Part shown: piece after piece, positions 34,745-47,612 of the stretch
Position numbering within the stretch: position 1 is the stretch's first letter
Layout of the letters: the number at the start of each line of letters is the position of its first letter
Notes under the pieces: model-generated
What the model was told of the DNA's origin: nothing
Seen by the model: only the letters and a program-made list of their open reading frames with translations
The model's database searches: none
Translations under genes and position numbers: made by a program
From: Perilla frutescens
Lineage: Eukaryota; Streptophyta; Magnoliopsida; Lamiales; Lamiaceae
DNA: 64,000 nucleotides
Reading direction: 5' to 3'
Assembly: GCA_026008535.1 (NCBI GenBank)
Contig: BRKX01000015.1
Location: 20,171,501 to 20,235,500 of the forward strand

Positions 34745-35313
34745 CTCTCTCCATCACATTTTGATAGACTTATTTTCCTTTTTAGTATATTACGATGTAT
34801 AGACATGTTTTTATATATATTTAGCTAATTACTACTACTTTCGTTTCGAAATGTTTATTGTTTTATTTTTTTTTATCTGAAATTAAGAATTAATTTTGTG
34901 GACAAATATACCCATTCCTCGTACATGCCATAAAATCTAATTCGTTTATATTTTCCTAAAAATAACAATATTTTCTCTCTCCATATATTTTTCTCTCTTC
35001 ATATATTATAGGTAAGTTAGAATCAAGAAATCTTGTAGGATTTGAGAGAGTTAAAATTGGGAGAGAGGATGTCAAATTATATAAAACAACAAACATTTTG
35101 AAAAAAAAAAAAAAACCTAAAACAACAAACATTTCGAAACGGAGGTAGTAATATATACCCTTATTTAATATGTTCACATTAGGCATTATAATTCAATATC
35201 AAAGAAATAAATAGAGACATATTAGAAAGTTTCTTGATTAATTATTTTTTCCAATTCTTTTCTTAATCCCTGTAAAATCTCTCAATCAACCTATCAAAAT
35301 GGAACGAATGGAG
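34745..35313. mobile_element. Stowaway-like MITE (outer) split by a second one
   Basis: CTCTCTCCATCACATTTTGATAG at the left and CTATCAAAATGGAACGAATGGAG at the right form Tc1/Mariner Stowaway-type inverted ends. About 253 bp belong to this element; the rest is the nested insertion at 34835-35148. Confidence 0.8.
34835..35148. mobile_element. Stowaway-like MITE (inner, nested)
   Basis: CTACTTTCGTTTCGAAATGT and, inverted, CTACCTCCGTTTCGAAATGT form the ends, followed inward by TATTGTTTTA / TGTTGTTTTA. TA dinucleotides flank both sides (34833-34834 and 35149-35150), the Stowaway target. 314 bp, non-coding. Confidence 0.85.
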
Positions 35314-36198
35314 TAATAAAATAAGACATGCAACAATTTGTTAATTGAACACTAAACAGGAAAAATCGTGCTACAAGTGTATATACAAATTTTGAGCATG
35401 AAATTTGGAGAGAACCTAATATCATATTAATTTATAAAATCACGTCCTAATATTTTTGGATCCACATTTTTAATGGCTGAGATCTTCCGCAAGAAATACG
35501 CGTATATATGCTAATGCATATCATGTGATGCCGATCGCACGTGTGGCTTCCTTCTGAGTTAAACAGACATCGCACGTGCGAAAGCTTGTCTCCACTTTAG
35601 TTTGTTTGTTTACTAGTATATATTTGTTTTTTTGGGGACGCATTAATAGTTAATACACCATTAAATTACACGCACAACTATTTTCCCAACTAATTTCAAA
35701 TATGCTGAAATAATTTTAATCATTTCCTTATTTACTATCCATCAAGGATTTATTATTTGTAAAATAAGGTATCAAATGAAAAAAAAAATCAATATTTACA
35801 AATTATATTGTATATAATTGGAGTTCAACGAGTATGAAAAAATAGTTGGCAAAACAAAGAGGAGACATTAGGAAGATGCAAGGTGGAAAATTAGTTAACA
35901 ATAATGCCTGATTGTTGTGTCCGTACTAAACATATTAGTTTGTTAGTCTATCTACCAAAACAATTGGGACATATACAATTTAAATGCAGATATTGACGGA
36001 AAAACATTTAGAAAACATGCATATCAACAAAATATTCTCCTAACACTAAAATGTGACCCATATTGAAACAAAATTTTAAAATAATTGGAGCTACTTACAT
36101 ACATGTCCGTAGGAAAAAGATTAAAAAAAAAAGCCCAAATTTTGTTTTGATGGCGACAATAATAATCAATTGATGATTACGTGGATTTATTTATTTGG

Positions 36199-36229
<31 letters not shown>

Positions 36230-36728
36230 AGTATAATGTTTGTCCTGAGCAGTCTAATTTTATTTTCAGACTGTACATATTCCCACATTAAATTCTCGTC
36301 TTAATTTTGGGTAGTTTTGAATTCAGACAACCTTAGTCGTCAATAATATTCCAACAAACTTCTCAAATGGCATTCATTGCTTTTTTTTGTATTCAGTATT
36401 TCTGTCTTCCTTTTTTTTTAGTGTTGGATTCTTTAGTTAACAGCATCTAACGATATCCAACAAATTGACGCGTACATCTCTTGCAAAGTTATTAATTTAC
36501 TATTATTTTCCAAGAAAAGATTATATTATATTAATCTTAATTAAATATTCAATGTACGTAATTTCGTAGGTATATGATCATTCAATTTGGGGGTGACCGC
36601 CGTAACCTAGTAATATAATATGTAAGTTCATGGTCGAAAGTTACGCATTTATAAGGACTATTACAAAAATCAAAATTCAGCACCCACGTACAAGTTAATA
36701 TGGTGGTTTACAAATTATTACAAAAATC
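35314..36728. other. No gene seen
   Basis: AT-rich, with a (TA)n tract at 36199-36226. No supported open frame. Confidence 0.6.
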
Positions 36729-36923
36729 TTAGTTCGGGATCTCGATCAAGTATGGATATAAATAAGGAGTGACCCACCATATAAAAGTAGGAGTGCTCCC
36801 CATGAGATTCTGTTGGGGGTGTTCCCTTGGAATGGAGCCACATTGCATGAAGGCAGCTGCATTTTGGAAAATTAGGGTTCCACCACTCATGAACGTAACA
36901 AGACAAAATATAACCAGTAACAT
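36729..36923 (-). CDS. Possible small secreted peptide, unrecognised
   Basis: A 64-residue open frame starts MLLVIFCLVTFMSGGTLIFQ, which looks like a signal peptide ending near NAAAF. A short tail follows, rich in Pro, aromatic residues and Gln (REHPQQNL, FIWWVTPYLYPYL). Base composition is richer in G+C than the flanks. Against it: an overlapping frame of similar length exists on the same strand, there is no recognisable conserved motif, and no promoter or intron evidence was found. It could be chance. Confidence 0.2.
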   Translation of the reverse strand: MLLVIFCLVTFMSGGTLIFQNAAAFMQCGSIPREHPQQNLMGSTPTFIWWVTPYLYPYLIEIPN

Positions 36924-36968
36924 GGCATTGCCCCCACACACACAATTCACAAACACAACAAGAAAACA

Positions 36969-38418
36969 TCATTAATTAGTGTTAGTACAAAATTCAAACA
37001 ACAACGTGAAGATATATAGATATCAACTACAAAAGTCAGTTAGAGTTGTCCTGCCAAACTTAGGGCCAGGTGGCCATCCCTAGAGTCTTGTTGTCCAACT
37101 TGCATCTTCTGGTCTAATTAATTCATGCAGCGTGTAACAATTAAATTTTACTTATAAAACTTCCAAAGTTGTTAATTAATTCTGAGTTGAGATGGAGATG
37201 CTTTGGATTAGTTGATGAACTTAAGTTACTACACTACAAGAAGACAGACTTGTTTGTAGTGCTAGTAGTAATCACTAGTAAATAAAACTAGGGCGTGTAA
37301 TGATTTGTATCAATCCCGACTCAAAATCTGTAGGTCGGACAGTTTGTGTGAATATTTGAGATCGATCTTATTATTGAACATTATCTCTTATACATACAGT
37401 ATGTGTAACTACATATTATGTACGTGTTGAAATATAACTATATAAGTATATGCCTAGAGATGTTATTAAGTGTCGGCCAACTTTAACCTTAAAAAAAAAA
37501 CTTTGCGAGTATATTTAATAGTTAATATATATATAGGTCTTGATTATTATTGAGCATTCTTCTTAAATATATTGCACCGAGTGCAACTACATAATATGTG
37601 GTGTAATATAACTAGAGCTGTTAATAAGTTATAAGTGTAGGCTAACTTTAAACTTAAAAAAAAAAAAAGCTAGGCCATTCAAAAGATTCCTACAAAAAAC
37701 TTAAAGTTTTAAGACTTTGTATATATGTATATTGAGTTTAATTCTCTTATTTAAAATAATTTGTTGGGAATATATTCGCAACTGCAGTTGTACTATTTTG
37801 GAGAAACTTGATGGAGCAAGGGTTGCACGTGAAATACCTGCAGTGAAACAGAAGTTTTTATTCAAAAAACAGTAACATGAAAGAGCTGGTTGGGGAGAGA
37901 AGAAACCATCCCCTAAGCTGGTGAGAAAGAAGAAATAAAATTATAAATTACAAAATAGGTGTGACCTATACTAATACTTATACATATTCACCCATAGGCC
38001 ATAAGTAAATTGGTTCCATCTTATCAAAGGACATTTGTGGATGCCTACTTTCCAACTACCCTTTTAAATATTTTCTGTTTTTTTTTTATTTTAAATTAAA
38101 AAAATTATTTTGGAGATTTCCATTTTTTGGGTTGTAAAGTCAATAGTCATATCGGTCACAATCCATGAAATGCAGATGCATAACCACGTCTGCACAAATA
38201 GTAGTACTTCTATCATTGCAGATCTCTATAATTTAATTAAGTCTCGTTTACGAATATTATACACAAATAAAGAACTACACACTATTGCGGTCCTTAGCTT
38301 GTTTAAAAGATTGTGTAAAATTCACAGAGTGAATGAGTGATTTGTTTTTCAAATGTAAGTACAGTAATTAGGTTTGCTGGGTGGCCTTAATTATAAATGT
38401 TTGATACTTAATGCATCC

Positions 38419-38459
<41 letters not shown>

Positions 38460-39440
38460 ATTAGAAGCCATAACTCTCCACAAAGGCTGCTGATGCAGTT
38501 AGGTAGTGGTAGTAGAAGTTGGAGAAATAGAGTAGATAATCAAGTAGGGAAAAGGGACTAGTAAATGGACAACATGAAAAAAAAAATTACTGACTCATCC
38601 AATTCCAAAGAAGGAGATGGACTTCACAGTCGCCCAATACCAAATATAGATAATAAAGGTAATGAGCTTAAATTGTCCTCTAATGTTTTAACAGTCAGTC
38701 GTCTGTGCCACATTGATGCAGAGAGAGAGAGAGAGAAGGAGAGAGAAAGTTCTTGATATGCTAAAAGTGGTAAGTAAAGGTTGGTTTTTCACAGTTTCCC
38801 ATGATGTAAACAAGTCAGTGACGTGTAGGGAGTTGGATGGCAATTGAACCCCTACTATATATTTGCAGGTGCTGCTGTATTGCTGTTACGTAAGATTGTA
38901 AATACTTTATTAAATTTGTGAGGGAGAAAGAGAGAGAGAAAGAGGGAGCTTAAGTAAGGTAAATTATTTGAACAAAATAAGGGTCTAAGGCGTAAGGCCC
39001 CCCCTCCCTTCCCCTCCCCTCCCCACTGCTATTATATATCATGTCTCCGCTCTTCCCCATTTTCCTCAAATTATCCTTGTCATTTACAAAGTTGACGGCA
39101 ATAGTACTCCTACAATCATAGGGGCACCCTTGGTATTTACATACAACCTACTTTTTTTTAATCAAAATGGTACTGTCTTCACATTAGTGCAAATAGATAT
39201 ATAGCAGCAGATCTCCTTACGCGCTAGTCGATCACTTAGGGTAAATTTCATAGAAAAGTGGTTACACTACATCCCCATTCTCAGGGAAATTCTATTTTCA
39301 GTTTTTTTATAGGTAAGTTGATAGAAAAATGTGTATTCGAAACTTTTAACATTTATAAAATGTCTAACATTAAATATAAATTATGCCAAAAATTTTAACC
39401 GAAATTTTTACGGTGGATCAAAGTAAAAAGTAGAGTATAA
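36969..39440. other. No gene seen
   Basis: Intergenic, with (GA)n at 38425-38454, a CT-rich stretch at 39000-39025 and scattered A-runs. Frames at 38110-38340 and 38565-38756 have no recognisable domain. Confidence 0.55.
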
Positions 39441-40208
39441 GAGCAACTTCAATCCTAAACACTTATTTGGTGCAGATTCTACACTAAATAGATGTAATTT
39501 TAGTTACAATTTTTTTTTTGCAACTCCAATGATATGCATCAAATATTATATCAATTAAAAATATTTTTTTAAAGATTCAATTTATCTTAAATTGAAAAGT
39601 GAATATTCTTAATAATTTAATATTTAAAAAAATGATAATTATTCAAAATTAATAACTATTAATTATATACTCTAAATATATATATATATATATAATATTA
39701 AAAAATTATAATATATAATGTGCTTGGAATAATAAAAGTACTTTAAATGATTATCAAACTCTTATAATTAGTGAAAAATATTACGAGACTACAATACTTA
39801 GAAAATGCATATATTTTGGCATCAATGCTTAGAATTACTATATTTTTATCACATATGTTTAACTAATACATTTCGAAGCGCAATGTGAGCATCTTTGTTT
39901 TTTATTTCTCTATATCGAGTAGGAAAATTCGTTGAACCGAACACTAAATTAATAGTGCTTTTATTGAAATTATTTATTTATTTAATTATATTATATATAA
40001 TTTAAATTAAGTGAATACATAATTTATAAATTAAACTAAATTTATTAGATAATCCATTTAATAGTGATTTTAAATAATAAAATAGTTCATTAAATGTTAT
40101 GGACCCATCAGCACCAAATTTTGCCCTAAATTCGGGGTAAGATTTGGGACAGCCTTAGAGTAAATTCCTACCCTAAATTGGCATTTTAGTCCAACATTGG
40201 AGTTGCTC
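39441..40208. mobile_element. PIF/Harbinger-derived MITE with TAA duplication
   Basis: Starts GAGCAACTTCAATCCTAA and ends CATTGGAGTTGCTC (inverted match), flanked by TAA on both sides (39438-39440 and 40209-40211). The interior is related to 17608-18592 along most of its length but retains almost none of the transposase. Confidence 0.9.
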
Positions 40209-40213
40209 TAAAT

Positions 40214-40335
40214 AACCAACTTTATTAGATAATCCATTTAATAATTATTTTAAATAATAAAATAGTTCATTAAATATTATGGGACCTATCAACACTAATT
40301 TGGTGAAACACCAAATTCTGTCCCAAATTTAGTGA
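40214..40335. repeat. Partial copy of the Harbinger right end
   Basis: Repeats the sequence found at about 40040-40135 (TTTATTAGATAATCCATTTAATA and the AATAGTTCATTAAAT block). It abuts the previous element, so it is a tail-to-tail fragment or a second broken insertion. Confidence 0.7.
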
Positions 40336-41484
40336 TACGACCAAATATAAAGGCGGAAGCAAAGAATCGAACAACGCCAACTATGCATATGATTCAACCC
40401 AACAATAAACTAAACAATACTGAATTAATAACCCCAATAATCTGTATAAAACTAATAAAAACTCGAATTTAACAAGAATTAACACAAAAACGACTCAAAT
40501 AACCAGAAAATCCCTAAATAAAGACTCGAACAGAAACCTATGCAAACGACCTCGGATTAAGCTCAAATTTTAACACAAGTCACAATCTGTAGAGATGCAA
40601 AACATATCCAAAAATCAGCTCAAACAAACGTGAAGGTTGGGAGATCAAATGGTGGGAATTTCAGGGCCCGATTGAGGGTTTTTAGACCTAAATCGACAAA
40701 TCTGGGTTTTGATCTGAAGTGGGACGATTTTGAGGGTGTTGATGATGGTATGGGGAATGTTATGGACGTGGGTGGGGGCTGTGGTGATGGTGGAAGGATC
40801 GGTGATGAAGAAAAACGAGAAGGATAGGTGAATCTTACCCGAAACGAACCCCGAATTGACGAGAACTCGGAACGCGCCTATGGAGCAATCTTCAATGGCT
40901 TGATTAACCCGTACACTACTGGATGCACGAACGAATCAATTGATTTCAAGCTTGAATTCGCCAGAAACAAACTCTACCAAAGAACTGTTGATTTTTGAGA
41001 CAAGTTGAAAAGCTTTGCGCTGTTTTTTTCATTCAAAACGTGTCTGCCTCTCAATAGGAACGAAAATCCCTAAATAATAAACCTAAGGAACGAAAATTAA
41101 AGTGTCTTGGGCCTAGAATTCGAACTGGGCTAATTAAAACTACTACTGGGTCCAATATCACTTAAACAGATTGTGATAATTGGGCCTGCTAAATAAATAA
41201 AACCACAACTGAAATAATAGACTGGAAATAAATAAATTAACTAATTAAATCAGCTAGGAACGACTTTTCCATGGCTTCAATCGAGCTCCTCGATGCTTAA
41301 AATAGTCACCAACTTGGACTGCTTAAAATCAGTTCCATTATCTTCCAACTTCTTTCCAACATAGCATTGGAAGTAACCTTGCAGCTTCTTGGCTCTTAAT
41401 CTCGTCACTGGACCTCTAAGCTGCAACTCGGGATTTGAATCATCAATGCTAGTCCCGGGCTCATCATTTAGGGTTAAGTCGACA
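40336..41484. other. Unclassified, probably repeat-derived; no gene called
   Basis: GC content rises at 40630-40830, where a 65-codon Gly/Asp/Arg-rich frame exists on + without a recognisable domain. Several short phrases look like retrotransposon LTR or leader sequence, but I could not define ends or a target duplication. Confidence 0.4.
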
Positions 41485-43410
41485 CTAGGTTCCGCGCACT
41501 AACTCTAGCATCATCCGCATAATGTAGTTTATAAAACTCATTTCACCAACAACATCACCCGCCTTCGAATTGCAGAACTGACCCTTGTCATTGACATGCC
41601 TTTTCTTTGCTTTTCTAGTCCACCGAGGCAGAATATAACACTCAGGAAACTTCATCACGTTCATAGCCAAATACACTTGAAAAATATGTCGACACAATAT
41701 TCCTTCAGTCTCCCACGTGTGACAGGAACACGTGGCTTGATGAGAAATCCTATTAAAATGCACAGACCTAATCCTTCTCATAAAGGTCTGAGAGGCAACC
41801 CTAAATTGCATTTCATCATCATCGACATAGACCGGGTTCGTAATAACAACCACAGTTGCTGCAAGTGCTAGTTGAGACTCGAAGATTTTATACACATTAC
41901 GTGTATAAACCTTTGCGGCTTGGGACAATAAAAGACTGATGCTCACAAACTACCCAGCGATTCCAATATTTGTTGCATAGTCTACACGCTCTCTTCTTCG
42001 CCAATCAAGTTGTATTTGCTCAAAATTCAGCATAATTTCAATGAGTGAACTTCTAGCATTGCATAAATCTTTCAAGACCTTATTTGTCACCTCACTCCTA
42101 GATGTAAGTATTGATGTTTGTGAAGACAGATGCCCATCTTTTCCTCAATTTGTATATAGCTGAAAACCACATATTTTCCTCAAGCTTAAACGTTCGAATC
42201 ATGGACTCCCAACATTTCTCAAACTCAACATCAGACTCCACAACATTCATGCAATAATACCAGCTCTTCCTAAATTCACAATTCGCATTCAAAGGCCCAA
42301 AATGAGATGGGGCATTTCAGAAAATATGCCACCGACACAATCTATGACTTGCAGTTCAAAAGGTTAAATCAATTCTATTCATGAGAGGTTGACTTTGATC
42401 AGTAAATATCACTCAGGGCTCCCTCCCATGCATTGATTCCAAAAAAGTTGAAAACATCTATTCAAACGAAGTAGTAGTCTCATTCCATAAAAAGGCCAAC
42501 CCAAACATGACATTTTTCATATGATGATTAATCCCTACAAATGGTGTACATATCAAATTATATCTATTTGTTTTGTATGTTGTATCGACCGATAAAACAT
42601 TACCAAAATACTCATAGTTAATCAGTGCACGGGAATCTCAGAGAAAAAATTCACAAATCTACCTTCATCATCCACCTATACATTCTAATAAAAGAAAGGT
42701 TCTTCATTTGATTTCTTCATAAAGAATTGCACAAGGGCATTTACATCGACACTGTCAACGCTGGTTGAAAGCTTCACACGGTTCAAATGGTTATAAGCAT
42801 CCTTCCTCGTGAATCCAATATTTTGTAGACCACCAGCTTCTTTCTCTAGAAGCCTACATGCCAGACTAACTCCTATTCCGACTGAGGTAAGAGCCTCAAC
42901 AAGTGATTGTTTTGCATGAGATAACTGACGTGCAGTTGGCAACAAATATTATTGATCTACTGCAAGCATTTCATGATTATGATTAATAAATTTTTGTACT
43001 TTCCAAGGGCCATCCCGCTCCCTAACTATACGTATGCCAACTTTACAACTAGTGCGAGTTAGCTGCTTTTTATAAGCAGCTAATCTCAATTTTGATCATT
43101 TCTCGTCATGCCGACCTTCACATGAACAATCATACTCTTTCATACGCAGCAAATTACTTCTAGAGAACTAACTTTGATCTCCCTTCCTAACACTAAACCC
43201 ACAACACCTACCATACTCACAATAAAGTAAGTAAACTTGCTCTGGACTCTCCACAATATTGCCAACTTCAAACCGTTTCTCCAATTCGAAAGGTATAGAA
43301 TCATCACCACAACTTAATTCATCATCGGAATCACAAAATTCGTCTCTATCATCTTTCTGATTAGGATTATCCTCATTGGATACATCGTTCTCAATTGAAA
43401 TATTCAAATC
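41485..43410 (-). pseudogene. Decayed FAR1-type MULE transposase
   Basis: Minus-strand pieces in order: an acidic N-terminus and start of a FAR1 domain (43407-43168, EQVYLLYCEYGRCCGFSVRK), a middle piece (42945-42685), a transposase core near 42620-42300 (VLSVDTTYKTNRYNL, then VIFTDQSQP), 42292-42098, and a C-terminal piece with a SWIM finger (41946-41485: CSCHTWETEGILCRH). In-frame stops interrupt it at 42458-42460 and 42413-42415, and further frame changes separate the pieces. It is a different, older copy from the intact gene at 447-3826. No Ulp1 partner is seen nearby. Confidence 0.85.
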
Positions 43411-43440
43411 GATATTCCTTTCAAAATCTATAAACCTACA

Positions 43441-44434
43441 ACATCAAACGAAAATTTAAGAGAATCACATACCAATTTCAAACATCCAGAACAATACTGA
43501 AACATAAAATTAGGCAAAAAAATCTAATTACATAAATTACAGGTTCGCACGACTCATACATGAAATTATACAAAAAAGACTACAACCTAAAGAAGACGCC
43601 ATTTATCGACGATTTGCACTGCACAACCTAGTAAATCTCAAGCACAAAGGGTTAAACAAACTAATTGGATAAATACCAAACCAATACTCACTAAAATTCA
43701 AAAATTAAATAAAGACGGAACATACATCAACCAAGTCAATGACTTAATTAACACGATTTCATAATATTGGCAATCTGCTTCACCGCTCCCATCTTCACAA
43801 AAGAAATTATAGAAATTAAATAACAGAGACTATAGTTCCAAGATTAAATGAATAAAGAGAGTTAAAATGGGCTCGCCAATGTGATTCTCAGAGAAATATT
43901 TGTTTCACCCAAAGCAGACTACCCTTGTGAGCTTCATCAATTGTGTGTTCTTTCGATTTCAAAATTTCTTAATAAATTTTTTATATAATATATTTTTACC
44001 CCTAATTAAAACTGACGGCAATTTTTTTTAAAAAAAATGAACAATTTTTGTCACACATCTTAAGAAATTTCTAGTTTATCACAAAATAATCTGAAAAATT
44101 ATGAAAATATGCGGATCTGGAAGAACACATTTCGCTTCACATCTTGGATCCGTTGCCGATGTGAAAACAATCTAGCAACGTCGCCGGGATCGGAAAGTAT
44201 AAATTGTGCCGATATACACCGACATTATGCCACTGTGCAGGTGGGGCCCAGGGACCTATCGAGACATTACTCTCAAAAGTGTCTCAATAGCTGTTTACCG
44301 TATTTCCCTGAAAATATGTTGTATTTTGGAATTGCGGGCTATTAAAAATAAAACCAAAAAGAAAATAAAAAACTCGCCACGCGTCGACAAGTGAGACCCT
44401 CTAGGTAATGCCCGGGGGTAGCTTAGAATTTTTC
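43441..44434. other. No gene seen
   Basis: Probably the 5' flank of the decayed transposase, then a GC-richer patch (44100-44300) with overlapping short frames and no recognisable domain. Confidence 0.5.
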
Positions 44435-45361
44435 AATTTCAGCACCAATTTTTTTTTGCAGCTCCAATGCTCTGCACTAAATTTTACACTAAATAAGAAT
44501 ATTTTCTTAAAAATTCCATTTCGTTTTATAATTGAAATACGAATATGATTAATGATTTAGTATTTTTCTAAAAATGATAATTATCCAAAACTAATAACTT
44601 TTAATTATATAATACTTTTAAAAAATATACTATTAAAAAATTATGTACTATTAAATAATATGCTCGAAATAATAAAAATACTTTAAATAATCATCAAACG
44701 CTTGGAGTTAGTGAAAATATCACAAGCCTACAATACTTATGAAAATATATTCGTAGAGAACAAAATAGAATTATACAAAAAAAAATAAAATCAAACACGT
44801 GAATCTCAATCGTCTCCTCATGAAGAAGAATTTTCAAAATTAAATCAATCCAGATGTGAAGGACATGGTGATGTAACCCGGACAATTTGAGGATTCTTCA
44901 AACGATTTCGGTCAATATTATAATTATCTTAGTGGATCTAGAAATGATTTATAATCAATGTGTTTTTTTTTTAAAGTAGTTTTAGTTATTTGTAGTGTGT
45001 TTTTAAGTTTATTTGTAGTAATTTGTAATATGTGCGACTTCATGCTATTCATTATGTTTAATTAATTGTGCTTTTATTAAAATTATTTATTTATTTCGAT
45101 GATTTATAATTTAAATTAAATGAATATATAATCTATAAATTAAATTAAATTTATTACATAATCTATTTAATAATGATTTTAAATAATAAAATAATTCATT
45201 AAATGATGTGGGATCTATCAGCACCAATTTGGTGCAGCACCAAATTTTGTCCCAAATTTGAGGCAGGATTTGATGCTGCACAATTTAGAGCAGGATTTGG
45301 GACCACATTGAAGTTAATTTCTGCACTTAATTGGTGTTTTAATCCAGCATTGGCGATGCTC
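44435..45361. mobile_element. PIF/Harbinger-derived element, left end lost
   Basis: The right end CATTGGCGATGCTC, followed by TAA, matches the 17.6 and 39.4 kb copies. Interior words (AATACGAATATGATTAATGATTTAG, CAGCACCAATTTGGTGCAGCAC) are shared. The left terminus is not found; sequence becomes recognisable at about 44435. The frame at 44694-44885 is not a gene. Confidence 0.75.
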
Positions 45362-45364
45362 TAA

Positions 45365-46897
45365 ATAATCAAATTTAGTGGGTCCGGAGACACTTGTCAA
45401 TCATTAAAAGTGGGGATGTAATAAAGGTCCTTTACCATGGAATTTATTGTAAGTTACCAAGTTTTTTGTTTTGATAGATTTATTTATTTTTGACCTAATA
45501 ATTTTAAAATTTACATTTATAACTTCATGAATCATAACATTCTAAACATATTACATAGTCCATATATAATATATATTAATATAATATTTTATTACGTACA
45601 TTTTTTACATTGAAAAACAAAATTGAAACACAACTTATATCTAAAATGGTGACTGAATATTTGACCAAATAGATAGAGGTACTTGGACTTGATCTTAAGT
45701 TTTTGTGGAGGATAAATAAAACCAATGACAGCACTCTTGTTTGTCCTATAGATACGAAATTTAAAATTTGAAACTATAGTAAAGCATCCTTAAATGAAGA
45801 AGATAGGTGTCAAGACCAGCCCTCTAGAAAACTTGTTGCAACTAAAAAAATAAATTAAAAAAAAAACCTTTAAATTTTGGAAAAAATTACAAGCAAATGC
45901 GGGATCCAGTTGATCATTTCCAAGAAAAAAGAGGGAGCATTAAATCTGGAGCAGTTGTCAGATTTGTATTGGAGTAAGCATTGCATCACAAAGTGAGGGA
46001 GGATAAAGAGAGAGTAGATCAAATCTTGAGGTCTTAACTGAATCAAATAATGATGTAAAAAAAAAACTAATCAAATAATGGGAGCGTATGGTACTCACCC
46101 CACCCTTTACAACGATATTGACACTTGAATATTGTGAATTTTTTTTTAAAAAAAAAAAACAAGAAATGCATGATTAAAAAATAACGTACAGTGTGTCCAA
46201 ATTCTTGTAGTTGTGGGCTGTATCTATGGGTAGCATACTAGCATAGAGTTTCCTCAAAGAACTAGGAACTACGGATGACCAATCGATCGTTTCGGATAGC
46301 AACGGTCCGACCACTCCCAAAACCACTGAGAAGATGTCACCCGACCATCGGCCGATTTTCATCTACCGCCGACTTGTCAGTGATTGATTGGTTGCTAGGT
46401 CAAATTTTTTCGTGTTGTGGTGCGCAGCTGCTTGGTGCTCAGTTCTTGCTGTCACTGCTAAGTCGGCAGCGACTAGAGACGTCCGAGACGGTGAGAGTGG
46501 GATGGAGATTTGCTAATAGTTTGGCTGTTTTGTGTACTCTTTTATCGGCAGAGATGCCATGAAATTTATGGCAGTCAGGCGAAGCTATTCAGAGTGAAGA
46601 AATTGGGATTGAATTATAGAGCTTCATCTTCTGAGCAACGCATATCTGGTGAAGGTTATAGGAAGAAAATGGCCAAAAATTTTCAGCACAAACACCCACC
46701 ACCACCACCGCGCCGGTTAGCTCCATGCTCACCCCTACAAAGAACTGTACAATATATAAGCAATGCACCCAACCCCCGCCTCTGTTTTTGTGTATCAAAT
46801 GCCTGTAAGACCAAGATGTGACCATAAATACCTATTTACCTGAATTCTGAGTTCTGACCACCAAAGTTAAAACCACCTTTGACTGCAGAAACACTGT

Positions 46898-46946
<49 letters not shown>

Positions 46947-47612
46947 TGAGAGAGCAACATCGAATATTCAAGAATGACACTCGCATGCACAAGCAGCGCT
47001 ATCGCATTCTACCTTTAATCGCCTCCCTCCATAATATGCCCCATGCTCGAAATTTTGAAGTGTAAATTGGCTCCTTAGATGAAAATTTGGCTATATGGTA
47101 TCACAACATTAGTATTAAGCAATGTAAAGCTAGCTGAACTGAACAAAACTTACCGTCTGGATTGGCCATATTCAAATAGGAAGCAATTGAAGTATCCCAT
47201 GTCCAAAAATAACAAATCCCGGCATTTGCATTTCGCTGTCCTAACTCCTCATCAATAATTATAATGTGTTGCAGCTACCAACATTACCCATGAGGCTTAA
47301 CTCCCTATGCTATTTCAATTGCATTGCAAATTTGCAACCCTTATTCATCACATTTTCTTTCATGTTTAGTGTATATAATATAATGAAGCATATCAAGATA
47401 GCTTATTGAACTGGAGACAGTAGTATCATCGACATGAATACGGAAATTAAACATACATCAATTCACATAATCAATCCTATTCCATAATTTGAATTTGTAA
47501 ATGTGCCAAGAAAAAGATCAAATCTTGCATTCCAATTCCCATATACAAACACAAAACATGTACACATTCTTATTATTACAGAATTTAACAAACGACTACT
47601 TACATAAAATTG
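45365..47612. other. No gene called
   Basis: GC content is higher at 46250-46560, with overlapping frames on both strands (46275-46562 +, 46174-46362 -) that I do not recognise. A compound (GT)n(GA)n microsatellite is at 46894-46947. The last few hundred bases are the 3' flank of the mTERF gene. Confidence 0.5.

Noticed and set aside
37040..37120. Possible microRNA or trans-acting siRNA precursor
   Set aside because: GC-richer than the flanks but without a convincing hairpin or a known mature sequence.
46275..46821. Two overlapping frames near a GC-richer patch
   Set aside because: Not recognisable, frames on both strands are equally open, and no splice sites produce a longer product.
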